DNA of 7,518 nt. Source: an uncultured Prevotella sp. Lineage in GTDB: Bacteria > Bacteroidota > Bacteroidia > Bacteroidales > Bacteroidaceae. Positions 7,080 through 7,518 of this stretch are shown in pieces. Position 1 is the stretch's first letter. Each line of letters opens with the position of its first letter. Location: the NCBI GenBank assembly GCA_905210845.1, contig CAJLYG010000156.1, forward strand, positions 1 through 7,518, written 5' to 3'. Both the position numbers and the translations under genes were made by a program. Below the pieces are notes generated by a model. That model was not told where the DNA came from, did not search any database, and worked only from the letters and a program-made list of their open reading frames with translations.

Positions 7080-7137
7080 TTTTCACGCTGCAAAGATATA
7101 CAATAAACGAGTAGCTTGTATTCTTGCAGCGTGAAAA
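7080..7137. repeat. Long near-perfect palindrome spanning the uxaB promoter
   Basis: Seen directly: TTTTCACGCTGCAA (7080-7093) and TTGCAGCGTGAAAA (7124-7137) are perfect 14-bp inverted arms. Inside them ATACAA (7098-7103) pairs with TTGTAT (7116-7121), and GA (7095-7096) pairs with TC (7122-7123). The whole makes 22 pairs, interrupted only by two extra bases on the left arm (A7094, T7097), around a 12-nt loop. No T-run follows on either strand, so it is not a normal terminator. The left arm contains the candidate -7 box of uxaB. The most likely role is a pair of operator sites about 44 bp apart for a hexuronate regulator; an RNA hairpin in read-through transcripts from the upstream SDR gene is the alternative. 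Confidence 0.6.
7091..7098 (-). promoter_or_regulatory. Bacteroidetes-type -7 box for uxaB
   Basis: On the minus strand this reads TATCTTTG, an exact TAnnTTTG match 37 bp upstream of the uxaB ATG. A TTTG at the -33 position is not seen. The box overlaps the left arm of the large palindrome, and its sequence depends on both bases (A7094, T7097) that break the palindrome's symmetry. This suggests uxaB can be transcribed separately from the SDR gene. Confidence 0.6.
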
Positions 7138-7142
7138 TGTTG

Positions 7143-7156
7143 CGTAAAGGTTTACG
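7143..7156. promoter_or_regulatory. Small dyad CGTAAA-gg-TTTACG upstream of uxaB
   Basis: Two perfect 6-bp inverted arms with a 2-bp centre, 6 bp beyond the large palindrome and 15 bp past the SDR stop codon. The 2-bp centre is too short for an RNA loop of the full stem, so a DNA-binding site for a dimeric regulator is more natural. It lies about 45 bp upstream of the -7 box, a suitable place for an activator or an auxiliary operator. No specific regulator can be named from the sequence. Confidence 0.35.
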
Positions 7157-7171
7157 TCACCTCAAGTCTCA

Positions 7172-7518
7172 TCACATGGCGAAGCAGTTGAAGCCACCGT
7201 CAACGACAGCCACTGTGCCTGTGACGAATTTGGCGGCATCGCTCATCAGGTAATGGATGGTCCCACATAGTTCTTCGGGTTCTCCCATGCGCCCGAATGG
7301 CGTTTGTCGGATCACATCCTGTCCTCGTTGCGTATACGACCCATCAGGATTGGTGAGCAAGGCACGGTTCTGTTCGGTGATGAAGAAGCCCGGCGCAATG
7401 GCATTGACTCGGATGCCCTCGCCAAATTTCTTGGCACATTCTGCAGCCATATAGGCTGTGAAATTAGAGATACCTGCCTTGGCAGCAGCACAACTAAGAT
7501 AGAACATCATGCAGTATT
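7172..7518 (-). CDS. SDR family oxidoreductase, probable D-mannonate oxidoreductase (partial, N-terminus off the window)
   Basis: The last 115 complete codons of a short-chain dehydrogenase; the reading frame runs off the right edge, so the internal Met codons near 7505-7510 are not starts. Recognisable SDR segments are AAAKAGISNF (7454-7489, with the active-site Lys at 7478-7480), RVNAIAPGFFITEQNR (following the Lys helix), TPFGRMGEPEEL and the C-terminal VTGTVAVVDGGFNCF. The TEQNRALLTNPDGSYTQRG block resembles the SDR enzymes annotated as D-mannonate oxidoreductase in hexuronate pathways, which fits the uxaB neighbour. SDR enzymes carry Tyr-x3-Lys; here the residue four before Lys is Cys (codon TGT, complement of 7490-7492). 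The family is sure, the substrate is probable, and whether it is active is open. Confidence 0.82.
   Translation of the reverse strand, partial: YCMMFYLSCAAAKAGISNFTAYMAAECAKKFGEGIRVNAIAPGFFITEQNRALLTNPDGSYTQRGQDVIRQTPFGRMGEPEELCGTIHYLMSDAAKFVTGTVAVVDGGFNCFAM

Noticed and set aside
7080..7137. Intrinsic terminator for the SDR gene
   Set aside because: The hairpin is followed on the minus strand by ATATAAGG rather than a T-run, and it contains the uxaB -7 box, so a control element is more likely.
7172..7510. A short complete gene starting at the ATG at 7510
   Set aside because: The frame remains open to the window edge and the protein begins in the middle of the SDR active-site helix, so it is the end of a longer gene.

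Overview
The window looks like chromosomal DNA from a member of the Bacteroidales (Bacteroides/Prevotella/Parabacteroides-like). Three promoter candidates carry the Bacteroidetes -7 consensus TAnnTTTG (minus 2510-2503, plus 2554-2561, minus 7098-7091). Several genes lack a clear Shine-Dalgarno sequence. Two proteins belong to families best known from this phylum (DUF4421 and the DUF1460 amidase family). Base composition looks even across the window, and I see no phage, IS, tRNA, rRNA, CRISPR or integration signature. It reads as ordinary core and metabolic genome. The unusual material is mostly in the short intergenic spaces.

Layout. (1) 21-70: a nested imperfect palindrome just beyond the stop codon of the first gene, at the left edge. 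(2) 70-2482, minus strand: engB/ysxC (ribosome-biogenesis GTPase), then 31 bp later a two-cassette ABC-F ATPase with a C-terminal coiled coil (Uup-like); a translation/ribosome-related pair. (3) 2483-2582: a compact divergent promoter region with back-to-back -7 boxes and a 20-bp dyad touching the start of the rightward operon. (4) 2583-5531, plus strand: a tight three-gene operon of a Gfo/Idh/MocA NAD(P)-dependent oxidoreductase, an exported DUF4421 protein and an exported DUF1460 cysteine amidase, separated by 15 and 18 bp. (5) 5541-5564: a perfect 11-bp-arm hairpin between convergent genes, best oriented to terminate uxaB. (6) 5572-7053, minus strand: uxaB, tagaturonate reductase. (7) 7054-7171: a 118-bp control region holding a -7 box embedded in a 58-bp near-perfect palindrome, plus a second small dyad. 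(8) 7172-7518, minus strand: the C-terminal part of an SDR oxidoreductase resembling D-mannonate oxidoreductases, cut by the right edge.

How the genes work together. uxaB and the SDR fit hexuronate (galacturonate/glucuronate, e.g. pectin-derived) catabolism: tagaturonate to altronate and, if the SDR assignment is right, fructuronate to mannonate. The dyads upstream of uxaB are plausible binding sites for the pathway regulator. The central operon links a cytosolic sugar-type dehydrogenase to an exported amidase whose family acts on muropeptides, which suggests a cell-wall recycling role; this is inference. I found no clearly new multi-gene system. The best leads are the uxaB palindrome, the gfo-start dyad, the left-edge nested hairpin and the apparent Tyr-to-Cys change at the SDR catalytic position.
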